Below, one piece after another: positions 33,690 through 44,100 of a stretch of DNA of 64,000 nt. How positions within the stretch are numbered: the first letter of the stretch is position 1; every line of letters starts with the position of its first letter. A program made the translations under genes and the position numbers. This DNA is from Hyaloraphidium curvatum (Eukaryota > Monoblepharomycota > Hyaloraphidiomycetes > Hyaloraphidiales > Hyaloraphidiaceae). The notes beneath the pieces are model-generated. The model made no database searches and was not told where the DNA came from. It saw only the letters and a program-made list of their open reading frames with translations. The stretch lies in contig JAIVFI010000001.1 of assembly GCA_025558095.1 (NCBI GenBank), forward strand, positions 386,501-450,500. Direction: 5' to 3'.

Positions 33690-34841
33690 TTGGGCATCGT
33701 CGCCGTTCTCGCCGTGCTCCTGGTTCTTTCCTTTGCCTTCATTACCCGCGGGCGGCGACCGTCGCTGTTGTCTGGACCCCACGCCGTCTCACCGTCGGCG
33801 GCCGTTCCGCGCCTCTCCCGAACCTGTGACGTTGTTTTTGCGCGGTGGCCGACCAAAGACGGTGCCGGTTCCCTCTCCATTAGGAGGGTCATCCTCTACT
33901 TCCTGGCGCGCATCCTCGGGGTCGGGTACCTGGCGCGGGAGCCCTCGCCCGAGCAGTACGACAAGCACGGCAACGACACGGACGATACGGGCGTGCGATG
34001 GAACAAACTCATTAAGCTGCCTGATTATGAGACAGCAGGATGCACGCTGGACCCCGAGGGGCCATGCCTCCACTACTTGAAGTTGTTCCAGCCGGCATCT
34101 TTCGCCGAACTGGAGGCCGGCGTCTCGGAGGCATGTTCACTTGCCAAGGAAGCGTGGAAAAAGGCCGCGGTTATGGTCATGGCCATTGCGATGAAGATCG
34201 TGACGCCGGTCATGCTTGACCGTGCGCCACCGATGTTGCCAGTGTTTCCTAGGCTCTTGGAACATCCGTGCGGGCCGCCAACCGCGCGTCTGACCGCAGA
34301 GTGCAACGAACAGGAGGTCTTTGTTGCTATGCACGTGCGTAGGGGAGATGTCATTCAGAAGAGCAATCACGAGTTCCGGCTAACCCACAATCAATACTTT
34401 ATTGGACTCGCCGCGAACTTGTCGACAATCCTCGCCGAGCTGGACCTCAGACCGCACTTCTACGTGTTCTACGACAGCGATGTAAAGCCCGAGCTCCGAC
34501 ACCTGTTGAAACTGGACGAGTTTGGAGCTATCCGGACGCACTCGGCCCTGACGATGATTGGAGGCGGGGATCCAATCTCCGCCTTCCAGGCACTTTCACG
34601 ATCCGACATTTTGGTCACGTCGGTCTCAACCTTTTCGCACCTAGCTGGGCTGTTGCACGGCCAGGGACGGGGAATAGTCATTTACCATCGACGTCATGTG
34701 CTGTTGGAGCCGCGATCGGACTGGTTCGTCGCAGACCCCAACCTGAGCAACTACCACGGACTGAGGGACCACGTCTTGTCTCATGCTGGCGCGCTGCGGA
34801 GGTCATTGGATCGACGGAAAGCGGCGCCGGCACGGCTGTGA
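33690..34841 (+). CDS. Fucosyltransferase-like type II membrane glycosyltransferase
   Basis: Probable Golgi GT-B glycosyltransferase. The clear frame runs 33690-34841 without an ATG near its start, so the true first exon lies upstream and is unresolved. The N-terminal hydrophobic stretch GIVAVLAVLLVLSFAFI followed by RGRR is a signal anchor. The motif VAMHVRRGDVIQ matches the HxRRGD nucleotide-sugar motif of alpha-1,2/1,6- and related O-fucosyltransferases. Further downstream are FYVFYDSDVKPELRHLL and the acceptor-region signature SDILVTSVSTFSHLAGLL (SxxSxFSxxA), typical of this superfamily. The substrate cannot be told from sequence. It has no close partner genes here. Confidence 0.65.
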   Translation: MGIVAVLAVLLVLSFAFITRGRRPSLLSGPHAVSPSAAVPRLSRTCDVVFARWPTKDGAGSLSIRRVILYFLARILGVGYLAREPSPEQYDKHGNDTDDTGVRWNKLIKLPDYETAGCTLDPEGPCLHYLKLFQPASFAELEAGVSEACSLAKEAWKKAAVMVMAIAMKIVTPVMLDRAPPMLPVFPRLLEHPCGPPTARLTAECNEQEVFVAMHVRRGDVIQKSNHEFRLTHNQYFIGLAANLSTILAELDLRPHFYVFYDSDVKPELRHLLKLDEFGAIRTHSALTMIGGGDPISAFQALSRSDILVTSVSTFSHLAGLLHGQGRGIVIYHRRHVLLEPRSDWFVADPNLSNYHGLRDHVLSHAGALRRSLDRRKAAPARL

Positions 34842-35454
34842 CGCTAGCGCCGCAGCGGCCGAGCTGCCAGAGAGACGAGCGGACGAATGCGCTGGAGAGG
34901 CGGGAAGAGGCGCCGCAGATGCTCGCCGAGGCCGAGGCTTCCCTCACTGAAGTCGGAGGCAGCGCCGGCGACCGATCGGGGAGCCTTCGGCGCGACCAGC
35001 ATGGACAGCCTGCTGGGTGGCTTCTCGACTCCCGACGGGCAAAAGCTACCGCGCAGCCCAAAACCACGTAGTGGCGAGCAGACCATGTCAACAGAAGGGC
35101 GTGGCGCTCTCATATAGCACGGTACAGATTTGGAACCAGTTTGAGAAATTTCCTTCGCGATCGGGCTCGAGCCCGTCCAACTTGCGCCAATACCCCCACC
35201 ATGATGGCAGCCACCACGCCCTCCTGGAGCACCTGCTCCATCTGCTTGCAGCATATGCTGCCGAGCTGGACCCTCGTCTTCCTCGCCTCATGGGGATGTT
35301 GGTCGGGAGCCCAACACGCCCTCGATCACGCGCCAACCTCGACGATCGATCGCGTAAACATCAGACGCCACTTCGCGAATCTCCTCCATCAAACCGAGCG
35401 AACGACGCATCTGTCATCGGGTCACTTCCGTCTCCAGAGAAAACGCGCACAAAG
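34842..35454. other. Intergenic with a dispersed coding-like fragment
   Basis: At 34885-34945 a plus-strand stretch reads NALERREEAPQMLAEAEASL; a matching piece (YALERREEAFRMLAEAEADL) lies on the minus strand at about 44385-44450. At 35200-35300 a frame starting MMAATTPSW has hydrophobic Trp/Cys-rich residues but no supporting homology. No complete gene is called. Confidence 0.45.
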
Positions 35455-36246
35455 ATGCCCAGCAGCCTCTGGGACCTCTACCGCGACCACCTCGCCGACG
35501 CCGAGTATACGGACCTCACGCACTCCTTCTTCCCGGGGATGCCGCACTTCCACATGCTCCCTGACGAGGAGCGCAACGTGGTCTTCGACTTTCCCGCCGC
35601 GGAATTCCGCGTGCACAAGTTTTCCCACGTCGGACAATGGGGCACCCACGTGGATCCGCCGTCCCACTTCGTCGCCGACGGCCGGCCGGCGGACCAGATC
35701 CCCGTCAGCGAGATGCTGCTCCCCCTCGTCGTCATCGACATCTCCTCGCGCGTCGTCGAGGACCCCGACGCGGTCCCCACGATCGCCGACGTCGAAAAGT
35801 GGGAATCCAAGCACGGCCGCATCCCAAAGGGGGCCTTCGTCGCGCTGCGCACGGATTGGTACAAGCGCTGGCCAGACGCCGCGGCGTTCGACAATAAGGA
35901 CGCGAAGGGGAGGAACCATGCCCCCGGGTGGTCGCTCGATGTGCTGAAGCTGCTGCTGGAGGAGCGGGGGGCGACTGCGTTTGGGCACGAGGGCACGGAT
36001 ACCGACCCCGGGTCCGCGACATCGGCCGGGGACTACTCGCTCGAGAGGTGGGTTCGCCGACGTCGGGCTCCCGCAGCTGACGATGATCGGGGCAGGTACA
36101 TCCTGGCCAAGGACAGGTGGCAAATTGAGCTGATGGCGAACCTGGACAAGGTGCCCGAGGCGGGAGCACTTGTGATGGCGACGTGGCCAAAGCCAAAGGA
36201 CGGCTCGGGGTTCCCGGCGCGCGTGATTGCCATCCACTCCAAGTAG
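35455..36246 (+). CDS. Cyclase-family metal hydrolase (kynurenine formamidase-like)
   Basis: Member of the cyclase/KynB family of metal-dependent hydrolases. Start chosen at ATG 35455 (MPSSLWDLYRDHL). The conserved opening is DLTHSFFPGMPHFHML. The metal-binding motif HxGTHxDxPxH appears as GQWGTHVDPPSHF, with the first His position replaced by Gln (FSHVGQWGTH). A second motif, TAFGHEGTDTDPG, matches the conserved GxDT segment. A 48-nt intron (36048-36095) joins DYSLE to RYILAKDRWQIELM; because 48 is a multiple of three, the unspliced frame also stays open. The product is 247 residues. Substrate could be N-formylkynurenine or another amide or lactone; not decidable here. Confidence 0.75.
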   Translation: MPSSLWDLYRDHLADAEYTDLTHSFFPGMPHFHMLPDEERNVVFDFPAAEFRVHKFSHVGQWGTHVDPPSHFVADGRPADQIPVSEMLLPLVVIDISSRVVEDPDAVPTIADVEKWESKHGRIPKGAFVALRTDWYKRWPDAAAFDNKDAKGRNHAPGWSLDVLKLLLEERGATAFGHEGTDTDPGSATSAGDYSLERWVRRRRAPAADDDRGRYILAKDRWQIELMANLDKVPEAGALVMATWPKPKDGSGFPARVIAIHSK

Positions 36247-36528
36247 AACTTGGAGGCGGCTCGGAGAGCGTTCGGCGCGTTCAGGGTACTTCTCCGACGA
36301 ATGCTCTGGACGAGGACGGATCCGAGAAAGGCGCGGACGACGACTCGAAGTTTCTTGCGGAGTGCGAACTGGTTGTCACGAGGCCTTCCGTCCTGAAATC
36401 GGTTGGATCGTTCTCTAGTTCGGGGAAAGGTCGTACGTGTTATTTATTGTACTCGATACCCACACATGGTCTCATAGTCGATGTTTGTGCCCATTTGTCT
36501 CGGGGAAGTCAGTGTGTTGCGGGGAGCA
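36247..36528. other. Intergenic with a repeat shared with the actin 3' flank
   Basis: Positions about 36411-36486 (CTCTAGTTCGGGGA ... GATACCCACACATGGT ... CATAGTCGATG) resemble 33286-33362 (CTCTTAGTTCGGGG ... GATACCCCAAACATGG ... CATCGTCGAAC) downstream of actin. Its nature is unknown. Confidence 0.5.
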
Positions 36529-37265
36529 ATGAGTCATCACAAAGGAGCTCCAGACTCAGACTCCTGCGCCAATTCCTCGCCTTGCGGCAACCGTATTCGA
36601 TGAAGCAGCCGCCCAGACCGGCTTCTTCCGCACCGGCGCGTTCGTCCCGTTCCTGGAGTCGGGCGAGCACTCTGACCTCAGCGTCGTCGCTGCGGACGGA
36701 ACCAGACGCCGGCTCCACCGCATCGTGCTCTGTGCCCATTCGGGATTCTTTCGGGCTGCACTGAAGCACGGGTTCAATGAGGCGGCGGAGGGCGAGGTCC
36801 GGTTGGGCTTCCCCGACCCCCGCGGCGTCTGGCCAGCTGTCCTCCGCTGGATGTACGGCGGCAAGATCACCATCGATTCTGGCAACTTTGCAGCACTGTT
36901 CGCCATGGCTTCGCAGCTGGACATCACGCGGCTGGCGGCGCACTGCGAGGCGTGGATGACCGTGTTGCAGCGCTTCTGCTGTTCCTCGATCTCGCCGACT
37001 TTCCCGAAGCCAAAGACCTTGTGATGCCCTTCGCCGCGAAAACGTTCGGCACCAGTCAGCCACTTCTTCAAGGAGCTCGGACGTTCATCACCACCAGTTC
37101 GATTCGTGCAATTGCGGCCGTTCGGCACTCAGGAAAAGGGGAACGCTACCAGCATCAACATCGCGGAGCTGAACATGGTGTTCATATCTCACGAAGAGGA
37201 GTTCCTGGAACAGTGGGCGGAGCGCAGTCTGCGGCAGACCCAGTCAAGGTCTGCAAGGACGCATC
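36529..37265 (+). pseudogene. BTB/POZ-domain gene broken by frame changes
   Basis: A BTB domain reads FVPFLESGEHSDLSVVAADG, RRLHRIVLCAHSGFFRAALK and PAVLRWMYGGKITID, then ITRLAAHCEAW. BTB proteins are commonly Cullin-3 adaptors. At about 36955 the frame changes and a BACK-like helix continues (VAALLLFLDLADFPEAKDLV). Near 37050 it changes again to APVSHFFKELGRSSPPVRF and IAELNMVFISHEEEFLEQW, ending TGA at about 37262. No GT-AG pair explains either change, and the first ATG at 36529 is in yet another frame. Either this is a decaying copy or the assembly has indels. Confidence 0.6.
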
Positions 37266-37428
37266 ACGTGGGATAGCTCAGGGAGCCTGATGGACTCATG
37301 GGTCGGAAATGACGGGCTGCATCTGACGCCTCGGCAAGACAGCTTCTCTTTTTTCAGTCACCCTACAACGCTATCTCCGGCCGCCGCGTCTGTCAAAGCG
37401 TCGAAGGGAATGCGGAACAGGACAATGG

Positions 37429-38055
37429 TTACGACTGGCAGTGAACGGGGAGCGAGGCGACCCACCTCCGGCCCCGCCCGCCCCGGTCCGCGCTGCCGCC
37501 TGCCGGTCCCCTCACGAACGCCCAGTTGACGTTCACCACGTTCCCCAGCATCTCCGTTCCGTTCGCGCCCTCGATGGCGGACTTGGCTTCGCCGTTGGTC
37601 TCGTACTCGATCAGCGCGTAGCCCTTGACGTAGCCCGTCCGCCGGTCCAGGTTCAGGTGCAGGTTCTTGATCTCGCCAAACTCGGAGAACTTGTCCCGCA
37701 CGTCGTCCTCGGACGCCTCCTCGTGCACGCCCGACACGATGACGATCCAGCCCTCGACGGCTGTCCAGAACGACCCCATGAGAATGGTTCTCCTGCGTGC
37801 CCGCCCTTTTCCACCCACATCGCTGGGCCGAGCCGGTCGAGTCGCCCTCCAGCGTGTCGAATCGCTGGTTCCCAAAGTCGCGGTCGCGCTGCGCGTCGTC
37901 GCCGCCGAAGCCGCGGCCCTTTCGCTTTGTCGCTGCCGACTTGACGCGCTCGGCGGCGTCTGCGGGGCGTCAGCGGCGCCGCGCCGGCCGCGAAAGGGCG
38001 CACCGTCGTCGACCTGCATGCCCTCCTCGGCAACCTCGTCCGCTGCGTCCGCCAT
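37429..38055 (-). CDS. RBM8A: RNA-binding protein 8A (Y14), exon junction complex
   Basis: Core exon-junction-complex subunit that pairs with MAGOH. Start [18 protein letters not shown] short intron (GTGCGC..CCCGCAG) leads to [19 protein letters not shown] second intron (GTGGGT..TGGACAG) rejoins AQR to [19 protein letters not shown]. The RRM follows: [40 protein letters not shown], ending [23 protein letters not shown] and [13 protein letters not shown] are Y14 hallmarks, and the RNP1 position is degenerate, as expected since it binds MAGOH. The final exon boundary near GRGRR is uncertain; the last residues read to TAA 37429 may be intronic. Confidence 0.93.
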   Translation of the reverse strand: MADAADEVAEEGMQVDDGAPFRGRRGAADAPQTPPSASSRQRQSERAAASAATTRSATATLGTSDSTRWRATRPARPSDVGGKGRARRRTILMGSFWTAVEGWIVIVSGVHEEASEDDVRDKFSEFGEIKNLHLNLDRRTGYVKGYALIEYETNGEAKSAIEGANGTEMLGNVVNVNWAFVRGPAGGSADRGGRGRRWVASLPVHCQS

Positions 38056-38153
38056 CTCTCCTCTTTCGTGGAAATGTGTCTGTTCGGACCGCACCAAGGG
38101 AATTGCGCCTTCCCAGTTCTCGTGCAGCAGCGGGCCTCTCCGGGCTGCGACCG
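38056..38153. promoter_or_regulatory. Divergent RBM8A/XPNPEP3 promoter region
   Basis: 98 bp between the start codons on opposite strands. It includes TCTCCTCTTTCGTGG and GGGAATTGCGCC; no TATA box is seen. Confidence 0.4.
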
Positions 38154-40191
38154 ATGAGGCCGCCAAAGGCCCTGCGGCACAGCTGCTGGGCGCCTTTGCA
38201 CCCGCTGCCGCCGCCGGTTGCCCGCGATGGCGCGTGCAGGCCGCTCCGTGCGCCTTCCAAGCGGCGGCTCGCCACCGCCGCCGCGAACACCGCAAACGCC
38301 CCGGAATCGGCCGCTCCCGAGTTTGCTTCCCTCTTTTCGCGCGTCTCGCGGCCCGTGCCGCCCGCTCCCGGGGACGTGGCCGAGGAACGACGCCGCCTCG
38401 CGCCCCTGGGCCCGATCGGGCAACCGACGTTCCTGTCCCACCCGCACCTCTTGCAAGCGGGCGAAATCACCACCGGAATCAGCAGGCAGGAGTACCGGGA
38501 GAGGCGGAGCAACCTGATGAAGGCGGTTCCGGAGGGCTCGATCGCGATCGTGGGGGGCTACGGGGTCAGATACATGACCGGCGGCATCTTGTGAGTCGGC
38601 CCTCCTTCGTGCCGCGGAAGGCGCCTAAAGCCCCGTGCAGCTATCCATTCAGACAGAATTCCGATCTGCTGTACCTGACGGGGTGCGAGGAGCCCGACTG
38701 CGCGGTTGTCCTGCTCAAGGACTCCTCGGCGCCCAACGGGCACCGCTTCGTCATGTTTGTGCGGCCAAAGGAGCGGAACGTGGAGCTGTGGGATGGTCCG
38801 CGGATCGGCCTCGACGGGTGCCGACACTTTTTCGAGGCCGATGAGGTGCTTTTGGTTGTCGGCGCCTCTTATCTTCACCTCACCCTTGCTCCCCAACCAG
38901 GCCCACCCGATCAGCAACCTCCAATCCTACCTCCGTGACCTGGTGGCCGACAAGATTCGGACATCGTCTGACGGCAGCGCCCACATCTACACGGACCTGC
39001 CCATCTCCATCCTGGATCCTGGGGACACCAATGGCCCAGCTCCGCGCCCTCCCTCCTTTCACAGCAGCTACAGCGTCACGGATCCCCCGCGCGAGGACCG
39101 CGAGGCGTGTTTTTCCAGCTTCGTTCGCCGCCTCACGCTGCAGGAGCCCGAGGAGGCGGCCGCTCCGGCGTCGGACGATTCCAAATCCTCCGGATGGTGG
39201 TCCTTCTCCTCCTCCCGCTCCACCCGCCGCTCCCGCCGGGCCATCCTCCTCCGCCCCCTCAAGATGCACCTCCAGGAGCTCCGCGCGATCAAATCCCCAG
39301 CCGAATGCGACCTGATGCTCCGCGCCGGCCGCATCACCGGCCTCGGCTTCCGCCACCTCATGTCCGCCTGCCGCCCCGGCGCGACGGAGCACCAGCTGTG
39401 CGCAGCCTTCGACGGACACGTCCGCACCGCCGGCGCGTCGCGGATGGCCTACGTGCCCGTGGTGGCGGGGGGGAGGAACGCGCTGACGCTGCACTACGTG
39501 CACAACCGGGCCAGGCTCGAGGCGGGGGATCTGGTGCTCGTGGACGCGGGGGTGGAGTACGGGGGGTACGTGAGCGACGTGACGAGGACGCTGCCCGTGA
39601 GCGGGCGGTTCTCGGAGCCCCAGAGGAAGCTTTACGAGGCGTTGCTGCGGGTCCAGAAAGCTGCGGTCGAGGTGGTTTCGCCGCGCGGTCCGTTTCTGTC
39701 TGTACTCTGACGCACGCCAACGCCACAGCAATGCACCGAGTCCGCCAAGCTCTCCCTCGACGACATCCACTCCGCCTCCCACCAGGCCCTGCGCCGCGAG
39801 CTCGAGGCCCTCTTTGGCCGCATGGTCACGGCGCGCGAGATGGACCGGCTGTACCCGCACCACATCGGGCACTGGCTCGGCATGGACGTGCACGACGGGG
39901 ACGGGATACCGAGGTCGAGGAAGCTCAAGAAGGGCATGGTGGTGACCATTGGTGGGGAGGGCGATCGTCTCTTCCGTCGGGCCGCGCTCAACCGCCTGCC
40001 GTTTGCCAGAACCCGGGGTCTACGTGCCTCCAAGCCCCGAATACCCCCCCGAATACCAGAACATCGGCATCAGGATAGAGGACGACGTCCTGGTCGGCCT
40101 GAAGGGCAGCCTGGCGCTGAGCGCATCGGCGCCCAAGGACGTGGACGAGATCGAGGAGCTGATGACCACGACACGAGGAGTGCAACCTTGA
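38154..40191 (+). CDS. XPNPEP3: Mitochondrial Xaa-Pro aminopeptidase 3 (ICP55/XPNPEP3-type)
   Basis: Dinuclear-metal aminopeptidase of the M24B family that trims N-termini of imported mitochondrial proteins. The N-terminus ([20 protein letters not shown]) is basic and lacks acidic residues, a mitochondrial presequence. [20 protein letters not shown] and [15 protein letters not shown] are family hallmarks, then [20 protein letters not shown]. The catalytic domain has [20 protein letters not shown] (metal Asp pair), [13 protein letters not shown] (metal His), [10 protein letters not shown] (Glu; created by splicing out 39953-40009) and [11 protein letters not shown] (last Glu). All five ligands are present. 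There are at least four short introns. It is divergent from RBM8A and tail-to-tail with acetyl-CoA synthetase. Confidence 0.93.
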
Positions 40192-40279
40192 AACACCCAA
40201 TACACCGCAACGACTACCCTTGTCTCCGTCTAGCTGTCTGAAGGTATAGAACACCGATACTGAACACGGATGAATTGCA

Positions 40280-42530
40280 TCAAAGCTTCGCCTGCGGCTT
40301 GTGCACCAGGTCGATGATGGCCGGCACCACGCCCGGGTCCGAGAGCGTCGACAGGTCGCCCAGCTCGCCGATATCGTCCTGCGACTTCACGTCCCCGTCG
40401 GCGATCTTGCGCAGGATGCGGCGCATGATCTTGCCGGACCGCGTCTTGGGCAGGTCGGCGACGGCGTAAACCCGCTTCGGCGCGCTGAACGGCCCGAGGG
40501 TCTGCCGCACGTGGTCGATCATCTCCTTCTGCACCTCCTGCGGGGAGGTCCGCGCCGAGGTCTGCTTGGTCACGACGAAGGCAACCACCGCCTGGCCCTG
40601 CGATCGCACGCGGGTCAGCCGAGCGTCCCGCCGCCGAACCGGGCAAACCAACCGTGATCTCGTCCTTGATCCCCACCGACGCCGCCTCGGCGCACGCGGG
40701 GTGCTGCGCCAGCGCCGCCTCCACCTCCGAGGTGGAGATGCGGTGCCCCGAAACGTTCACGACGTCGTCCACCCGCCCGCGGATCCAGTAGTACCCGTCC
40801 TTGTCCCTCGCCGCGCCGTCGCCGGTGAAGTAGTATCCCGGGTAGGCCTTGAAGTACGTCTCGTGGTACCGCGGGTGGTTCTGGAGGACGGTGCGCGCGA
40901 TCGAGGGCCAGGCGCCCTTGTTGAGCTTGATCGCGAGGATGCCGGTGACGCCGTTGCCGCGAAGCTCCTTGCCCGTGGCCACGTCGAGGATGACGGGCTC
41001 GATGCCGAAGAAGGGGAGGGTACAGGAGCCGGGTTTCATGGCGTGCGCGCCGGGGAGGGGGGTGAGGAGGATGGAGCCGGATTCCGACTGCCAGCTGCGT
41101 GGGGGCGTTCAGCAAAGGCGCGTGCCGGGGCCGGGCGGGAACGCACTAGGTGTCAACGACGGAGCACTTCGAGTCCCCGCAGACCTCGAAGAACCATTTC
41201 CACGCCTCGGGGCTGATGGGCTCGCCGACGGAGCCGAGGATGCGCAGCGAGGTGCGGTCGTGCTTCCTGACGAAGCTGTCGCCGGCCTTTTGCAGCGTGC
41301 GGATCGCCGTCGGGGCGGTGTAGAGGTGCGTGAGGCGGTGCGTCTCGACGATCTGCCAGAAGCGGCCTGCATCCGGGAAGGTCGGAATGCCCTCGAACAT
41401 CAGCGTGGTCGCGCCCATGGCGAGGGGTCCGTAGACGAGGTACGAGTGGCCCGTGATCCACCCGACGTCGGCGGTGCAGCCAAAGATGTCGCCCTCGTGG
41501 AAGTCAAAGACGTACTTGAAGCTGACCATGGCCTGGAGGAGGTACCCTGCCGACCCGTGGATCAGGCCCTTGGCTGGACACCGCAGGTCATCAGACAACT
41601 CCAACGGACGGATTCCGGCGAAACCTACGTTTCCCGGTAGAGCCCGAGGTGTACATGTTGAAGAGGTGGTCCTCGGAACTGACAGGAACGGGGTCGCAGT
41701 ACGGCCTCTGGATGTCGACGGCATCGTGCCACCACACGTCCCGCGGCGCGTGCATCGGCGTGCCGAACGCCCCCGTGCGGCGCAGCACGACGCAGTGCTT
41801 CACGCCGGGGCACTCGAGCAGCGCCTGGTCCACGAGCCCCTTGAGCTTGATGCTCTTTCCGCCGCGGCGCGACTCGTCGACCGTGAAGACCACAGTGGAG
41901 CCCGAGTCGTTGATGCGGTCGCGGAGGGCGTCGGCGGAGAAGCCGGCAAAGACGACGCAGTGCACGAGGCCGAGGCGGGCGCAGGCGAGCATGGCGTAGG
42001 CGGCCTCGGGGACCTGATATCGGGAGGATCAGCGGGCGAAGAGCGAGCAAACGGGCAGAGGCGCACCATGGGCATGTAGATGGCGACGTAGTCGCCCTTC
42101 TTGAGGCCGTAGCCGGCGAGCAGGTTGGCGACCTGGCACACGTTGGCCAGCAGCTCGGCGTACGAGATGTACTTGTGCTCCCCGGGCTCGTCCGCCTCCC
42201 AGATGATTGCGGTCTTGTCCGGGTTGGCCAGGGCGTGGCGGTCGATGCAGTTGTAGGCCACGTTGAGGGTGCCGCCGTGGAACCAGCTGAAGTCGCCCCG
42301 CTCGTGGCCGCCGGCGGCGACGCTCCTGAACGGCGTGTCCCAGGTGATCATGTTGCGTGCCAGGTCGCCCCAGAAGCCCTCGGGGTCGGCCAGCGAGCGG
42401 GCGTGCATGTCCTTGTACTGCTCGACCGCGTAGATGTGCGGGCGCGGCGAGCGCTTCTGTGCCGGCGGCGGGATGACGGTGTCGAGGCCCGCGGGCGCTT
42501 GGGACATCTGGGAAGCGTCGATTTCCATCG
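40280..42530 (-). CDS. ACS: Acetyl-CoA synthetase (AMP-forming)
   Basis: Makes acetyl-CoA from acetate, ATP and CoA. Start [15 protein letters not shown]; no presequence or peroxisome signal (C-terminus PQAKL) is convincing, so it is probably cytosolic or nuclear. Landmarks: [37 protein letters not shown], the phosphate loop [14 protein letters not shown] (the intron after GSTGK restores it), [50 protein letters not shown] and the catalytic-lysine motif [17 protein letters not shown]. Introns of about 50-70 nt lie near 42016-42070, 41578-41640, 41096-41152 and 40600-40660. The stop is TGA at 40280-40282. It is divergent from the unknown gene at 42682. Confidence 0.95.
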
Positions 42531-42681
42531 TGCGGGCGGGGCGGGCTGCCGGCAGGAGGTGGAGAGGGCGGAGAGTCTGCGAGGAGTCGCCGTGACGGAG
42601 CGACGATCCGGCATGAGGTCACGGCTCCGTCGCGCTGAGGTAAGCAAACAAGGGGTTTCCTCGGTCGGGGTCCTTCGCCGT
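42531..42681. promoter_or_regulatory. Divergent ACS/unknown-gene promoter region
   Basis: About 150 bp between the start codons of acetyl-CoA synthetase and the plus-strand unknown gene. GC-rich, with GGTAAGCAAACAAGGGG near the right side. Confidence 0.35.
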
Positions 42682-44100
42682 ATGCGCTTTTCGCGAATGT
42701 CGCTCCTCGAGGAGAGCCCGCCGTGGGACGACGGCGGCGACGGCGACAGTGCGGAAGACGGGGGCGCTGCACCGGGCGCCGATGGCGATGGCGGGGCGCG
42801 GAAGGCCGGCCAGGAGGCAATTGCCGAAACGGCCGCGGGCGACACTTCTCGGGACAAGCCCGCCGCGTCTCTCCAGCCGTCGCGGCTGCCGCTGCCGGTG
42901 CATGTGCCGAACGGGGCATTCCGGCTGGGGTTTGCTCCCCCTGCGGGCCCTCCCGCCCCGCGACGACCCGTCAACGGTCTCCCGACCCCACCGACGACGC
43001 CGGCAAAGCGGCCTCCCGAGCACTCGCCTCACAAGAAACCCTTTCCGACCTATCCGACCCTGATGGACATCAATTCGACCACGACGCACGTCGTTGTCAA
43101 GGAGGTCTCGCGCGTCACGGGGCTGTCTCAGCGGCTCGACCCGGACGTGCCCCGCATCCTGCGGACATCGGTCGTCGGCGTCTTTTTCGACGCCGAGCAG
43201 GCGGCAGCCGATGCCCTGGAACGCCTGCTCGTCGACGTGGAGCTCGCCTGCGGCGACTTCGCCGCCGTTTCCGAGCTGCGCGAGGCCGCCCTGACAGGCG
43301 GCCGGCCGTTCGCAGCGCGCCTCCAGGACGCGCAGGCGTGGCTCGCGCGTCACGCCCCATTCGCCGCGCGCGGTGAGGACACGGTGGTCTACCGCGTCGA
43401 GCGGACAGAGTTCCAGGAACCGCGGCCGGTCACCGACGCCGGCTTCCGCGCGCGGTTCCGCTCGCCCTCTCCAGCAAACCGCTCGACCCCCCCGCGGACA
43501 CCGAGCCCCTCCGCGCGACGCCCCGCGCCGCCACCCGCACCCATCGACGACCCCTCCTCCCTCGCCGCCCCCGTCCTGGACCCCTCTTCCGGCCTCCCAG
43601 TGATCCTCCCCCTCCCGCTCCACCCCGTCCCCCCTCTGCCCGCCTTCTCGGGGCGGTACCACCCCACCCACATCACCCACCCCCGCCCGCGCCCGCTGCT
43701 CGATTCGGAGCTCCCCCTCGCCGCGCTGGACCTGTCGCTCGACAGGCCAAGGGGGAGGGAATGGGGATCGTGCTACCTCGTCGAGGGGATCAGCTGCCGC
43801 CTCTCCGGGCCGTGTACGCTCGGGGAACCCGAGCTGGAGGGGTGGGACCTCGACCCCGACATCGTTCCCCGTCGCGATCCCGCGCAGGTGCTCAGGATGT
43901 CATGGGCGCCCACGAGCGTCATGGCCTCGCGGCTCACCCCCGCACAGCGCGCGTTCTACGCCAAGGGAACGGCAAGGGCGGAGCTGAGGCTGCTGAAGGG
44001 TGGGTGGGCGGTGTTGGTGCTGGAGTTCCCGGAGAGGTGCTGGGTGGGGTTGGACAGGGTCGTGGCGCTGTGTCGGAGGGATCATCCTACAGCTGCATGA
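42682..44100 (+). CDS. Pro-rich protein of unknown function
   Basis: A single open frame of 472 codons from ATG 42682 (MRFSRMSLLEESPPW), with a second ATG at 42697. No family recognised. A Gly/Asp-rich N-terminus is followed by Pro-rich linkers (NGLPTPPTTPAKRPPEH). A folded-looking segment starts THVVVKEVSRVTGLSQRLDP and runs through RTSVVGVFFDAEQAAADALE. A long Ser/Pro/Arg linker follows (SPSPANRSTPPRTPSPSARR). A C-terminal segment contains WGSCYLVEGISCRLSGPC and LTPAQRAFYAKGTARAEL. The SP/TP-rich linkers suggest phosphorylation. The antisense strand is also open, but only by composition. No membrane segment or signal peptide. Confidence 0.6.
   Translation: MRFSRMSLLEESPPWDDGGDGDSAEDGGAAPGADGDGGARKAGQEAIAETAAGDTSRDKPAASLQPSRLPLPVHVPNGAFRLGFAPPAGPPAPRRPVNGLPTPPTTPAKRPPEHSPHKKPFPTYPTLMDINSTTTHVVVKEVSRVTGLSQRLDPDVPRILRTSVVGVFFDAEQAAADALERLLVDVELACGDFAAVSELREAALTGGRPFAARLQDAQAWLARHAPFAARGEDTVVYRVERTEFQEPRPVTDAGFRARFRSPSPANRSTPPRTPSPSARRPAPPPAPIDDPSSLAAPVLDPSSGLPVILPLPLHPVPPLPAFSGRYHPTHITHPRPRPLLDSELPLAALDLSLDRPRGREWGSCYLVEGISCRLSGPCTLGEPELEGWDLDPDIVPRRDPAQVLRMSWAPTSVMASRLTPAQRAFYAKGTARAELRLLKGGWAVLVLEFPERCWVGLDRVVALCRRDHPTAA

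Noticed and set aside
37667-38938. 423-codon plus-strand frame spanning RBM8A and XPNPEP3
   Set aside because: The first half is antisense to RBM8A; XPNPEP3 begins at 38154 in a different frame, where the presequence and conserved motifs lie, and this frame matches it only in the second exon.
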